DNA of 64,000 nt. Source: Ligula intestinalis. Lineage: Eukaryota > Platyhelminthes > Cestoda > Diphyllobothriidea > Diphyllobothriidae. Shown piece by piece: positions 22,231 to 35,360 of the stretch. How positions within the stretch are numbered: the stretch's first letter is position 1; each line of letters opens with the position of its first letter. The notes under the pieces are model-generated. The model was not told where the DNA came from and searched no databases. It saw nothing but the letters and a program-made list of their open reading frames with translations. The stretch spans positions 90,293,723 through 90,357,722 of the forward strand of contig JAYGXS010000002.1 of NCBI GenBank assembly GCA_036362985.1, read 5' to 3'. Both the position numbers and the translations under genes were made by a program.

Positions 22231-25200
22231 GTAAGTTCTTCTTTGCCAGTGGTTAAACAGAAAAGCCTTGCCAATTTAAGCATTTCTAGATGAACTTTTT
22301 GCCTGATGTGAAGCTCGTATGAACAATCTCGACAGTTGTTCGAACGGCGTTGTATACTCATCACTGAACTAGTAACTTCACGTGCTTGGCAAAAGATTAA
22401 ATGTGCACTTATCTCAACAGACCCAAAACTTTGTTCTCAACGCTTAATAGACAAAAGAAACATCGCCATTGCCAGAATGACAGATATTCCTAATTAATAT
22501 TTACCGTACGTACTTACGGGATTTTTTAATGAAATAATTTTATGCTTAACGTATATCCAATAAAAAAACGCTTAGATTTTAATCATGGTGTCAAAGTCAA
22601 ATGCCTTTAAATTAAATCATTCTTTAACTGTGGCATCACGTCAGAATTCCAATCAATGATAAAAGTAGCTGGTGGCATTTTTTGAAAAAAAATAAGAATA
22701 CATTGGCAAAAACTGTTTAGAAGGGCTAATTTGCAAATAAACTAATGCAAATCAGTTAATCGCCTTTTACTTCTCAAAACGTTGCCGTCCAGGTATATCT
22801 CAAGCAATAATGTGCCATATTTTGGATGAGAGCTATGGGAAGGTGTCCACCCTAGACATGGGCGTGAAGATAAAAGCACCAAGTTTAAGTTTAAATACAC
22901 GTTTTTAAGCGGTTCTAATTATAGGCAATTTAGCGCAAAAAAGCTGCGTAGCTAAAACTATTTAGGAAATATTTTTCTGACTGTTATGATAATAATAGAA
23001 ATTTAAGAAGACATGGGCTCAGTACTAATAGGATGTAGAGCAGTAAATTACCCTTTAGAAAGAAAAAGTGTGATTTTTTGTCCGCAATAATCTTGCCTAA
23101 CCACCGTGGTTATGTGTCTGGTATGTTAGATATATACGTATAAGGAAATTGCTTGCTATTATTTTATGGAGATATGACCGAACCAGCAGTCACATTTTCA
23201 TGAAAAGTAGTTATAAAAGAATGCGTGTTTTTTCCTGTAAGGCTGTCGCCATCGATTTTAGAACAGTTCTTTTGTGAATTTTTCCTTTCTTTTCTTACAG
23301 CGTGCAGTTGCCTGTACGACAAACTTTCAAATAAGTAAAAACCCCAAAAAACGAGACTTATGCATTTTCTTCTTATAACATTTACAACGGCAGAATTGGC
23401 CATACCAACATTCTAAAAACTTTGCTGCTTAAGTCAATGTCCAAAAACATATCAATATTTTGCAGCTAATTTCATTCCACATTTGCAGAACAATTTCCAA
23501 AGAGAACAGCGTAGCAAACTTCTCCTTACTCGTAAAAAATACAGAAGATAAGCGCTCCTCTTCTATAATTAATGATTTTCTGAAAGAAATGGAATACAGT
23601 ATTTCTTTGAGAGTTTTCGCTACCTTCGAGATCAGCAATAATACGAAATACGTATTCACACTTTCTGAATTGTTCCCTTTTCACCTCAGTTTGTTCAGGC
23701 TCTATCGATAACCACACAATTCGCTCCCAACTGCAGACGTTTGAAGTGACATGGCATTCAACCCCCTACGTTAACGTTATCAAAAGACCTGTGGCATCTA
23801 AAGACCACACATGAAGAGGCCACACACAAGTGCTGCAATCGCGCGGTGGTGGACATTGCCGATTTTCGGAAAGATTTCCGATATCTCCTTCAAAGATAGG
23901 AAAGGCACAATTTTATATGTGCGTTCATAATCATGTGTCCTAATTGAGCAAGAAAGGATCTAGTTTAGCGCCGTAGACACTAAATCGGCTGTCCTTGTGG
24001 TACAAATATCACGAGGCAGTCGGGCAAGGATTGCCTCTGTTTCCGGAGGAGTTGTCCCAGTGGCCAACCCAACAGTCCAGGTAACAGAAGCCTGCGACAA
24101 TATATACTCGCCACAGCACAAAACATATTTGCACATACGTGCTTCCACGGCGCGTAGGTACTCTTATCAATCTGCTCGCTAACAGTAGATCCGGATGGAT
24201 GGACTTCCTGGAACTGCATATCCGTAAGCCATCTTGGCGTGCATTACGGGAAGAAGATAAAGGCAAGAAGAAGATGTGGAGAAAACCATTCTACCTGCAG
24301 CAGCCTGAAACATGCGATGCATAAAAGCCTTCTCGGATTCGGTTACTGGAATGCTGCTACCAAGTGATGCGGCCAAAGCATTCGCTTTTATAAAAGTAAA
24401 GCTGTTAATCGTCTAGTCATTATAATATGAGCATGGGTAATTCATAAAAAACTGACACGCACTGAACATGGAAGACAGCAGCTCGGTTACTCCTATCAAC
24501 CTTGTTTAAGCATATGTTGCGTAAAAACTCATGAGATGAAGGAAGGGGGAGGGCAGTCGGTGCCTTAGACTTCAAATCATAATTTCGTGACCTTAAATAA
24601 GGATGTCAGATAATATCCAAATTTGGATACCCACAGCTCACACTGCAAAGAGGGAAAAAGTGAACTGAGTACCCTTCGACTATTGTGGCCGGCGATGTCC
24701 AACTTGTGCACGGACTGACAAAATGACAGGGCTATTTTCAGCATTTACCGCACTTTTCAGGACCAAGGTCAGTTTTAAAACGAAACCAAGGAAACTGCAG
24801 GCAGGAACAGCTGGCGTGGCATGAATTTGCATCAAGGCCTGTCAACCAGCTGTCTAGTCTTTGCCTAATAGTAGCAGTAACAATAATCCTGATTACAAAT
24901 TTTTTTAATGGATTTCAACACAAAGGGTTCAGGAGATTAGCGAATGGAAATCAATCGTCTTAAAATCGGTGTTGAAATTACCGTACCGCTTTTTGAGTCA
25001 GTAGTTTTCCAATCTAAGGCCTTCTTAGAGTAAGGGAAGTATGGGAACCTGCATACAGTCTGGATGTAGCTGTTAAAGTCGTGCTTGATGTTCATGGGGG
25101 GAGGGGGGGGAAAGTGTTGGTTACCGGACGAGTTGCATAGAGTTTTCGGGGGCGAGGAAGAAGACATGGACAAGCTTTTGCCGCTTTTTAATCACGAGGT

Positions 25201-25734
25201 TGCCCCATATATATGAACACAACCGTCGGCTATATAAAAGAGAAACTTTTCGTGTTGTTCTTGACGAACATCGCATTAAGTTATCTGTGTTCAAATTTTG
25301 CAAGCGTACTAAGTCTTCTTACACCATTTGTGCGATTGAATGTGGGAAAAAAGGCAGACGTTGCAGCATTGGAATTAAAAGTCGGGCTTAAATCGGTATG
25401 CAATAGGTAGATTGTAGCCTTTGGTACAAACATACTAGTAAAGAGTTCTGTGTAATTTGATAAAAAGGAGTCAAGATTCGAAAAGCATAAACTGCACACA
25501 TTCAGTTCAGTCATGTCCAGAAAAGTGTGCTTGTCCAACTCCTCTGACAAAGTGGATATGATTGTATCGGGAGTGTCTACCTTCTTCAAAATCCGAAAAC
25601 CACCTGTCACGTTTGTACATTTAAAAGTTGCAAAAATTCCCACTGAATAGTTCGAAAGATAAATTTGCTAGCGTACGTTCCCTTTCGATAAATCATTTTC
25701 AGGTGTGAGACTTTTTTATCGTACTTTAGTACAT

Positions 25735-26240
25735 TAACTATGCCGGTTGGTAGAAAAAATTGCGCTGTTGGTAGCATCGGGTGGAGACAAAATTGCAGTC
25801 AACAACCTGATTATCGATGGGGGGAGAGAATGGCGGACGAGATGGATAATAAGCTGTGGACAATTAAATTTTTGGCGTTTGGTCACGGTAATTGTGGTGC
25901 CGGGTCTTTCTGAACGCACAGCATTGGCTTCGTAGCCTGAGGACAGCTGCTTCTGTCGTAGCCATATGGCTTTGTCCAATACATTCAAAATAGCTTGAGA
26001 ACACCTTATAGATTACATGGAAAGCCTCTCTGGCATCAACACGGTGATCTGTTACTATCATGAGCGCTAGAATTGAACTGTAAATACCATTTATTTGGTC
26101 CTCCAATAAATACACCTAAAGATGTTGTCGTACGCTTTTGGACAAATGCAGGCTCCTGCGAGCACTATATTCTGCTCCAATTTGTCAAGTGTACCTACTA
26201 AAATATAAGCGTGACCGAAGAAAACGTAGATGTTTCTGCG
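25735..26240 (-). pseudogene. Penelope-like GIY-YIG fragment (lineage C)
   Basis: On the minus strand a frame reads RSLHLSKSVRQHL followed by VTDHRVDAREAFHVIYKV and HMATTEAAVLR. It aligns with the fragment inside the foldback at 39230-39500, which has YIGRTSR.LSKRVRAHSS and a GIY-YIG layout. The stretch of about 130 bases nearest 25735 matches the outer arms of that foldback (ACTATG..GGTTGGT), so it is the same family's 3' tail. A stop in the first part and loss of the upstream RT show a dead, 5'-truncated copy. Confidence 0.65.
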
Positions 26241-26470
26241 AAGAAACCCTGTTAGTACAGTTAACAATTGAATTTTTAGCAACTGAAAATCAAACGTAAT
26301 TTCTATAAAGAATGGTGTGTGAGGACTGAAACATCCGGAATATCACTTAACCTTTTTCAGATAAATTATAAAGTAATTTTTCTTATATATATCTCAATAT
26401 ACTGATACAATATACCTATACATATATCTTAATTGCTACTGGAAGAGAATATGCGAGTTCCAGGATCCAG

Positions 26471-26612
26471 TTCAGAAAGAGAAGAAGGTGCGATCACTAG
26501 AACAAGCGTTTTATTTGCCTGAAGTTTCACTTACGATTGAGGATTTCCAAGGAAATCCGAAACCTCAGGCAAATAAAACTCTTGTTTCAATGATTGCATC
26601 TTATTCTATTGC
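26471..26612. repeat. foldback of two inverted terminal-repeat copies
   Basis: Two copies of the Penelope-associated terminal repeat lie head to head. The left arm (AACAAGCGTTTTATTTGCCT...) is the reverse complement of the right arm (AGGCAAATAAAACTCTTGTT) with few mismatches; the centre contains the GGATTTCC-GGAAATCC hairpin. A transcript would fold into a long stem. Confidence 0.8.
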
Positions 26613-27519
26613 TGTGTCTTAATTATTGCCTTATTTTGGAGAAGCATGCCTGTGCAGTCATTAACAGCTAAAAAAACGTCTGCTTCTGTCCGCAGCCTAA
26701 TAAACGGGGCTGCTGTGACTGGCACTGTTAAAATAATAAACTGGCAGTATTCTATGGAAGATTTAACTTCAGCGTTTGGTACGTTCAACGCCTGACTACT
26801 TTGTCCTTTGTGTTCGTCAGCTCAAAAAATACCAGTCATCTCTTCGAGTGACAAGCGCTTCTATCTTATAATATTTATCTCGTGAGCTTTCTTATAAACT
26901 ATGGCAACAATAAGGGAGAAAGCATCGCACCCGTGTGATTTGACCTCTTTATAGCAGCAGGAACAGTTCCACATGGTAAAGTCTGTTAAATAATGAACTT
27001 AACGTTACCATGGCTTAATTCCTAGCCCTACAGAGATTGATGATTTGGCCTCGGGAGGCAAGTGGTAAAGAAACCACCCACAATGCAGGTTACTTGACGT
27101 TATATTCAACGAAAATTTATTATAACTGTAAGGTTATTGTTCACCAAAGACTTGGGATAGGCGTTGTAGCAAACTGCTGGTTTTGAATTTGGCTTAGCCC
27201 TTTTTTGATATTGCTTATGGCTCACTGTATTGCAGGCACGGCTTTGCTACTTTTGTAAACTTTCTTGAGGCAATGTTAACGTACATAAACATTTGATAGG
27301 AGAAGTTTTTTTCTAATAACGCGCAAATGAAAATCGGAATCAAGTCAAGAATATCGTAAAAACGCGTTCGTTGCTGCCAATAATCTTCATCCAATGGCCT
27401 TGATGGATAACTTTTTAATCAGGGTAGAAATGGGTGCATTCAAAATAAGGTCATATTTGGTAAGGCTCGAGGCTAATTTTATGCATGCAGACAGGCAGTA
27501 CGTCTGCAGAGCAGAGACG

Positions 27520-27990
27520 TTAGCTATATAAACCCCGTAGACTAGACAGAATTTGAGAAGATCGCGGTCCGGGAAGGCCAATCAGTGAAGAGGGGTTATA
27601 ACTCGTTGAGGAACTTCCACTGACCGCTATTGGAACTCGCTTGTCTCCTATCCCGACGGCAAATAATCCAAAAATGGCCATTCCAGTCTTCCATGTTCTT
27701 GCTGTTGGCACTATCTGCCTAGAATGCTGATCACTACGGCTGCTGTCAATGACCGAGGTATGAGGCACAAGGCAGAGCGGGACAAGTGAGTTCCATAAGC
27801 GGTCGGTGAACATTAATAACTGCGTTCGTACCTTAATTGAAAAGATAATATGGTCATGGCTCAATGGGTACGGCTTTGGACTCTGATTTGAAATGTTGCG
27901 AGTTTGAGCTTCGGTTTTTGCAACATTTAGGGTTGAGTTCGACTGTCTGACGATGGACATTAAGCCAGAAATGGCCACTCAAGTCTGCTT
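27520..27990 (+). repeat. tRNA-like retroelement (candidate SINE)
   Basis: This GC-richer segment has, at 27855-27916, an A-box-like ATGGCTCAATGGGTACGG and a B-box-like GCGAGTTTGAGCTTC, the spacing of a tRNA-derived pol III promoter. A 152-residue minus-strand frame crosses it but resembles no protein I know, and I treat it as accidental. The exact ends are uncertain; no target-site duplication was identified. Confidence 0.4.
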
Positions 27991-30984
27991 TGTCTTTTCC
28001 AGTAATAATATTTGCCAAGAGATATTGCAATAACGCAGTCGCGACGACAAGTTGTCACATGTCACAAACTGTCTAACCACAAGTGCAATAAAATGTCCAG
28101 CACATCCAACAAAATTTGTCCAGCAGCATTATTGTTCATCAATTAGAGCTAATTCGGTGTTAATAAATTAAAAATGAATTTCGTTAACATGCGAAATCAT
28201 AAATAAAGTAAATCTACTAGTTTACTGAAAATTAAGGAGAATTATAATTCTCAGTTATCCATGTGTCACCAATAATTACATTACCTACTGTAAAATATAG
28301 ACTCCAGTCACAATAAAAATGCCTGTCCTTTCTTCATCCGAATTGTTTGTCAACTTGAAAAGTGGTCGGCATAGTTGTATTAGAGACATATCTGAGGAAG
28401 TTACATTCGAAAGCATCATCTGTACCCATGTTAGCACTTCTTATCTGAGGGAAAATGCTTCAATTTACTAACTATGTTACTAAATACACTTCTGGGACTT
28501 CAAATGGTGTCATAGGTGACTTACGGTTCACTTATTGTATATGCCATATCTTCTTGAACAACGCCTATCAATGGTGCATGTTATAAACATCAAATTAAGC
28601 CCTTGTAACATGCAGGCTGCTCATTCTACATCCAGGAGTGTTATAGCACTAAAAATGAACGAATATTCTAAACGAAAGGCACTGTTGGGTTTGCAGCTTA
28701 ATTTTATAAGTTAAGAAATAATTTGTCTAATCAAAGCCAGTATATGATGAAACTTACCTTATTTCTGCCTAATATAATTGTTTATAGTAAGGGATATTTT
28801 GGTACTGACATGCAATGCATATTTGACAATTTTTCTGCGTACCGAACTGTTACGTTTCAGACCCAAATAAAAAAAACCAAATTTTCCTACAAAGGAATAA
28901 CATTTGGAAAATGTCAGCAAAATTATCCTGTTTTTCCTGCGGTTAACAGAGTTTTCTAGGCTTTTTCCTAGTTTATTTGATTAATACGACTGATTTACGA
29001 TCTGGTAGGTGTACTGAAATGTTTATGCAGCTTGCAGGTGTATAGGTCAGCTGCTGGCTTCAATGTACGAACCATACCTACTGTAAATGGTAATGAGAGA
29101 TTAACCTTAAACAATCCAAAGAACTGTATATTGAATTTCACTTGCTCAAGAATAGTTATAAACGTTTTTTATATCATAGAATTTTAATGCTCATTTGAGA
29201 AATCAGATGCCAAAAATACTCGAAAATGGCTCTCAAAATGGTGTGTTCACAGAGGAAGTTTTCTCAGGTATAGTTACCTTGGCTGACGTCAAAGGCTTTG
29301 ATAAAAATAAGACCCAATCGAAAAAAGTAAACGCTTCTCTTAAATTAATGTCTGTGTTCAATATATTTCTCAATAAATCACAATTTTTTTTTCTATCCAA
29401 TTTCCTAAACACTCTTTCCGCTGAACGATCAATTTGTTTTCTGATAATCCCAAGAGATTATTCAAAAGAACATTGAATGAGGATTAGTTTTTGCACGCGG
29501 CAATCGAAAAGTAACCTTGATTCCCTCTAGACCATTTTGTTTCATCTTGCCCTATTCTACGCAACAGTATATTGTTACTAAGCATTCAGAGACTGGCAAG
29601 TCTAAGAGTTAAAATATAATCTAGGGTTTCATTTTACGCTTTCCTGGCTGCCAATTTCTCTAAGCGTTCAAATCCACTATGCAAAATTCAAGTCACCACG
29701 TAAGTAACAAAAGTAACAAAATGTCGCAGGTTATCGACATGGGTATATTTAAAATCGCACTTCTGGGAGTGGTAAACTAACGAACAATCAGCAGAACTAG
29801 TAACTGCGTTTTGTAGTACAAAAAGTCAGAAAATTAAAAATATGCTTTAAGAGATAACCTTTCTTTGGAAAAGCAACGTTGCTTTTTGAAAAAAAAACAT
29901 CATTTGAATTAAATGGTGAGGATTCTATTTTTGTTTCGGATTCAGAACGGATCAATTTCAATGTCACTTTCGTATACTTGTTTTCTTTTATGGGACTTTG
30001 CAGATGTACAGTTTATTTTAAACGCTGATATGAATTTACATGTGACAACTTGGATACCCGACAATGCCAGCTTTTGTCAAAAGTTTGATCTGTTTTGCCT
30101 CCATAAAACTGCACTCCTTTCAGAAAAAGAATACCTAAGCCTCAAACCAATTCAAAAAGCAAACAAATGCCATATTAATAACTACGTTTTTGATCACAAT
30201 ACTGTGTAATTTAGTCTATTTACTTGATTCTGCCAGTTTTGCAACTCGAGACTTGCGAACGGAGATTTTTTTACGAAATTTTTATTGCAGCTGGCAGAGC
30301 ATATAATACATAGAAAGTAGCTGCAGAAATTATTCAAGTGCTACCTGAGTCAACCGCTAATATTGGTTGGTCGCACAAGACGCAAAAGTACACTGTATTC
30401 ATGTCCGTTTGTACTAAAACTCCATAAGATAGAGATTCCAATCCTCGTCAGAGCAACGGCGATCCAAGGAATTCATAATATATTGTGCCAGACATAATCT
30501 GGGGATGGAGAGTGATGCAACACCGTTGCAATGTCAATGAAACCGATAAATATGCATTAAGACGTTATAGTGCCCTGCGTTACGATGCTGCATTGAGACA
30601 TAAGGAGTAATTAACGGTAACTCTGCTCTTTCTGTAATTAAACTCGACCTATTTGAAGGTCTTTCTTACTAAGGTTACTTTCAATGCCCAATGTTAAATG
30701 AGAATATTAAAGCATCCCACTAAAGCTCTGATCTACATAAGTCGACAATTTCATGGCAACCAAACATGCAATACGCATGTTCAGACGTAGAAAGGTTTAC
30801 GTAAAGTAAATATACTATCGCTTTCACTTTAAACCTTACAAGTCCAAGGAAGGCACTATGCAAGCTAATGGTTCAAAAACACATTTACGTCCATAACAAT
30901 TTGCATTGATCATTTCCTGCCACACAGAGGTTTGAAGTGTATTTCTCAGATTTAAAACATAATTTTATTTACCTGACGTTGCCT

Positions 30985-31890
30985 GAGTTTTGCCTGACTG
31001 TGGAGCCCTACAAAGTAAATTGTTTAGGGAAGCAACCAACACTATGCAAATCCTGAACTATAACAGCAACCACCCAATTGGTCGCAAACGCTGCTACGTA
31101 AGAGCGCTTTACTGGTGCGTTGAGACGCATTGCAGCGAAGTGGAAGACGAAGTTGCTGAATTACAACAGCTCTGACGGGTGCTGAGAGCAAATGATTACC
31201 CATCCAATTTTGTTAACGAGTGCACACGAAAATGAGAGAAGAAGCCATATCACACTGGCCCAGAAGTTTGGCGAGCTCTTCCGTACGTGAAGGATGTATC
31301 AGAAGCAGTCAGCCCCCTACGCACCCCGTTAGGAGTCGGAATTGCGCACAGACCAAAGGCAACCATCAGGCGCTGGGTCGTGAGACCAAAGACCCACTGC
31401 CACGGCGGGAAACAGCCGAAGTCGTCGTTCGAATCTGGTGCAGTTGTGGACAAAGCAACTATGTCAGAAAACCGAAAGACTATTCTGGTTGCGAATGGCC
31501 GAGCATGCAGCGGCGGTAAGAAAAAAAGGCGCCAACTCACAGGTTGCAGTTCATTCGACGGGATCCGGCAATATTTTAAATTTTGACGAGGCCGAAATCC
31601 TCGCAACAGGCGACAACCGCGTGAGCCGCGAGCTGCTGGAGTCATCGTTTTCAGGCCCTAAGTCCATTGACAAGCGCAATGGTTTGGCGTTCCCATCTCG
31701 TGTACTGAGAAGTTTCCTGAGCAAAAGAATCAGTCATGTGGGAAGGGCTGGGTGCAGCATCAACCGTGACGACACCGGACGTAATTGTCACGCGATTATC
31801 AGGCCCGCATCCGACGCTGACATAACAATTATTGAGTCGAACGCAAAGTGTCAAGGCAGTTCCGCATAAATTAAGACCCAAGCGGTTGCA
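30985..31890 (+). pseudogene. Penelope-like element: RT C-terminal region plus GIY-YIG endonuclease (lineage B)
   Basis: The plus strand encodes ATNTMQILNYNSNHPIG and VETHCSEVEDEVAELQ. Further on it encodes RALPYVKDVSEA, GVGIAHRPKATIR, CSCGQSNYV, MAEHAAAV, then FDEAEILATGDNRVSRELLE and SGPKSIDK. This is the order of the Penelope RT thumb followed by the GIY-YIG nuclease. The coding sequence has at least two frameshifts (the frame changes before CSCGQSNYV and again after it) and in-frame stops near 31171 and 31232. It is a dead 5'-truncated copy, in the same orientation as the host gene, and is followed by the terminal repeat at 32004. Confidence 0.88.
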
Positions 31891-32003
31891 ACAGAAGTGG
31901 ACGATGATCATACACACGTGGATGACCACTAAGAACTATATATAACATGCACCCTGTGCATGTCTCCACCCTATCTGCGCATTATCATGACTATGTCATC
32001 ATT

Positions 32004-32095
32004 ACCTAAGATTTAGCATCCCTGAGGGAATTTGAAACGCAAGGCACATAAAATTCTTGTTCCAGTGATTGCATCTTCTTCTTCTAAACTGTTTC
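32004..32095 (+). repeat. Penelope-associated terminal repeat, copy at element end
   Basis: This is a version of the repeat at 19421 with a degenerate hairpin (GCATCCC-TGA-GGGAATTT) followed by GAAAC, then CATAAAATTCTTGTTCCAGTG and ATTGCATCTTCTTCTTCT. It lies about 120 bases after the Penelope-like nuclease frame ends, which ties the repeat family to this element. Confidence 0.7.
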
Positions 32096-32356
32096 TGGAA
32101 CTCGCATATTTTCTGTTATTGGCAACCGCTTTTTGTGCGATGCGCTCCGATCGGCTAGGTGAACATTCCTCGTGGTTTTTGTCAATAAAGTTAACTTTAG
32201 TACCAATAAAATCATTAAAACGATACGATACTATTCTTTTTTTCGATTAAACTGACGATATGAATAAGGTATATTTGTTATTTCCACGCGCAGTTCTCTT
32301 ACCTTAACATTTAATTGCTAGTCTAAAATAATCATCATGCTTTTTCTCGTTAAAAG

Positions 32357-32503
32357 GTGAGTTAAAAATTGTGGCCCTGAACTACTGCGAAATATTCAAG
32401 GGAATTTTGTGCAAGAACGGCGAGTGCGTTCCTAATGGACGGAGCTATGAATGCCGCTGCAATCCTGGATATTCTGCCAGCAGTGACAGAAGACAATGTC
32501 TAA
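32357..32503 (+). CDS. fibrillin-like exon: EGF module (EGF4-like, first)
   Basis: This 147-base, phase 1-1 exon opens with GT, which completes the split cysteine codon of the previous exon. A short linker (ELKIVALN) then leads into YCEIFKGILCKNGECVPNG, RSYECRCNPGYSA and RRQCL, with six cysteines. The LC.NG.C.P.G.Y.C.C layout matches the EGF that follows TB1 and the proline-rich region in human fibrillin-1 (YLCQNGRCIPTPGSY). No calcium-binding signature is present. The donor is GTAAGT. Confidence 0.92.
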
Positions 32504-33169
32504 GTAAGTTACAACATAACACTAAATCCTGAAAGAAGGCAAAATGCACAACAAACCTCAAATAGATAAGAACCTTTAAACTGAGCAAAAAATACATTCG
32601 AAATCAAAGCATTGACACAGATATTTTACATAATACAAAGAGAGTAAGTACAGTTACAAAGCGCAGATAAAAAATTGAAAAAAATATCTGTATTGAAATA
32701 ATAAACCAAAAAGCAACGCAATGCTTGGAAAATTTGCAAATTTTACTATTTTGAGCACACAGGAAGCTTTAAAGCAGCAATGAAAGAATGCACCTAGCTT
32801 CCGACTGGGGAGTCCATATCCACTAAAAAAGGTGGCTGTAAATAAAGCCCTTATTTCTACATGATTTTTTAAATGTTTCAAAAATAACGTTTAATGCCTT
32901 GATCTTATTTAAAATAAATGTTACCTGCTTAAGCATTATAAAAATAAAGTTGCATAATCAGAATCTTGTCATATAATTCTTTGATTTTTCTTCACAATGA
33001 AGGGTTCGGCTCACATATGTGTCTCTTACCTTTTGAAAAGTTTTTTCAAGTGTAAAATTCAGTTTGGAAATATGAGCCTCCTTACCTCCTCAAAAAGTTA
33101 TGGCAAAAATGAAGTTGACCTTTGCAAATAATATTTTCAGAATGGAAAAGGTGATTAATCAAAGTATTG

Positions 33170-33223
33170 GAGTCAACATCCAGCATTAGAGTCGAGATCC
33201 AGAGTCGACATCAAGTCGATATT
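33170..33223. repeat. short imperfect tandem repeat
   Basis: Four degenerate copies of a unit of about 13 bases (GAGTCAACATCC, GAGTCGAGATCC, GAGTCGACATCA, AGTCGATATTC) follow each other with small spacing changes. Replication slippage explains it; no function is suggested. Confidence 0.55.
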
Positions 33224-35059
33224 CATAAACAGAAGCTCAAAATATCGATCATAATCCAAGAGGCAGTTGGTAGCTTGCAGATTTTGCATGCGTCACCGTA
33301 TGCTGGCAGAATTTCAAAAATGCATATAAGCTTTAAGAGCTAAGACGAAGCGAATTAATTTTACTGTGTTTTCAAGAAAAATAATAATTCACCTTTAACT
33401 ATGTTCCATAAAGCAAATATGACAGACGCAAAAACGTTTTGTGCCGTATTCTACAAAGCTGCTTCCTGCAACGTTAAAAAGAAAATAAACACATTTTAGA
33501 GTTTTTACTTCTAGAAATGTTGTAAGTTTAGGGAAGACGACGACATTTTTAGACCATTTTTGTAGATTTAAGAAATCATTATCGATTTTTTTCAATAGTG
33601 CCCAAGCAACGAACAGCAGCTTTAGGGGCAATTGACTTCGATTTTGGTGCCAAGTCCATTCTGCTTCACTAATATAATGAAAATATAAACAGAAAGAAAA
33701 GTGTTTAACCCCAAACCGTTTGGAGATGAGCACTCACCAATTGCTAACGGAAATAATTCTTCCCCTTCTGCCTTAGTAGCTCAATTTCGAGTCCCACCAG
33801 CAACAATGCAGCAACTCAAACGGCTTATTCAATTTAATGATGTGTTTAATTTTGAATATTAAACAAAAATAGATATTGGTTTCTGTGAAAAAGGGTAGGA
33901 TGACGTTTTTCGAGAATAAAGCCTTTATCCAAGTTTTAATGCATGTTAATAACCTGAAAATTTAACCAATTTGCATGTCTTTGAATGTGAGTTTGGTAAG
34001 ACAATTCTAAATTTGCATGCAAATGTAAGAGGCTAGGCTGGTTAAGCTTATTGTTGAATTTCATGGTACTTAAAAAGTCATTAGCTTGACAGAATAACAT
34101 AGATCATACATTGCGTGTAGAAACATAGTTTTATTTAGTAATTTGCATTAAACAGCAACAACTGTCTGGTCATCACGATTTACTTGTTGGGGAAACTATT
34201 ATAGCTCAACTGCGGAAGAACTAAATGCTTTTCGTTTTATTCTCACGAGTGTCTGTACAGAGTTTTTTGAACTGTGATTCTAGCAATCTGCCTTTCCATA
34301 AAACATGTCAGTGCTAAAGTGCATTGCTGTCTTGTTCAGATAATATATTATTCAGCGTTAACGGTTGCTAAAAGTTTACTATTCGGCTACTTCAACAATC
34401 TACGTGCATATTCTGCAGGTTTAATATGCTTTTTCCGTTATTGGATAGGTAAATACCTCTTTCGCATTTGGAGACCCGAAAAAATACTTTCTTGTAATGC
34501 TGGGAGGGAAAATTCATTTTAATTCAAACGTTTTAGATTTATAAATAAAAATAGCCTCCCACTGCTCTGCATATCTTCAGATATGTTTGCATTTATTGAA
34601 GGAAAAATAAAAACTGCTAAAGTCGGCAATATTTGCTGATTTCGTTTTATTACTCGTGGCTACTTCCGTTAAAATGCTCATTTTTTATGAAAACGCAATA
34701 TTATTGAAAATGCCACCAATGTAAAGTTTTAAAAAATCTTCCAAGTGTTCGTATGGGCATCACAAATTATATTATTTCGAAAAATGAAAATACAATAAGT
34801 CGACTGACTGAAGTTATATGTGCTGTTTTGACATGTAAAGAAATGTTTTCCCAAATATATGTTTTTTATGTTGCACAGTTGCAGTCTGTATTTTTACGCA
34901 ATAAAGCACGACATATTCGCAAACGCTGAGAATTTCTCGATGGCTCACGACAGTTCGGCCATTGCTCTCGTCTACGATCTTCAACGAGCTGAAGGAGACG
35001 CGGTGACTGTGGCTGAATTACAGTGAAGGTAGTGTCTCCAGATCCACCCACTGCGTCAC

Positions 35060-35360
35060 CACTACCACGCCTGTACAAAACGTCAAGGTATAATTAAAAA
35101 AAGACCGGAGATGGGGAAGGGCGTGGACGCTGTGCAGGAACACACTCCAAAACGCGCCATAACAACGTCACCTTGCTAAGTAGGCTCTCGTGTGCATAGC
35201 AGCGCCATTAAGGCCACATTACAGCTCGACTCTCAATACGTCAGCCAGCCACTCCGCACAATAAGGCACACACTGAGCTGACTGCAGTGTCCGAGTTATC
35301 CCGTCAGTTGGAAATCCCCAAACCACGGCGTTAAACGCACCGTGATAGCCTTAAGTACAT
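35060..35360 (-). repeat. dispersed repeat, copy 2 (strand arbitrary)
   Basis: This is the second copy of the repeat at 16766-17040, in the same orientation. Shared landmarks are GCGCCATTAAGGC, CACACTGAGCTGACTGCAG, GTCCGAGTTATCCCGTCAG and GCACCGTGATAG. The adjacent GC-richer segment to about 35560 may belong to the same element. No coding sequence was recognised. Confidence 0.6.

Larger units (their letters stand above)
22231..32356 (+). other. 10 kb intron with mobile-element debris
   Basis: The intron ends are GTAAGT and TTAAAAG. It contains a Penelope fragment (25735-26240), a foldback of the terminal repeat (26471-26612), a tRNA-like retroelement (27520-27990) and a Penelope copy with its terminal repeat (30985-32095). 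Two GC-richer patches, 23950-24320 and about 25070-25650, have overlapping short open frames that I cannot assign. I searched for a TB domain (CCC cluster) and saw none. Confidence 0.75.

Noticed and set aside
23950..24320. Cluster of overlapping open frames on both strands
   Set aside because: Higher GC lengthens frames in every phase; no domain was recognised and frames conflict. Probably an old repeat.
25281..25643. 120-residue minus-strand open frame with several cysteines
   Set aside because: The cysteines do not form an EGF or TB pattern, it is antisense to the host gene, and it matches no Penelope region I know.
27520..27978. 152-residue minus-strand open frame
   Set aside because: It lies in a GC-richer repeat with a tRNA-like promoter on the other strand and has no recognisable domain.
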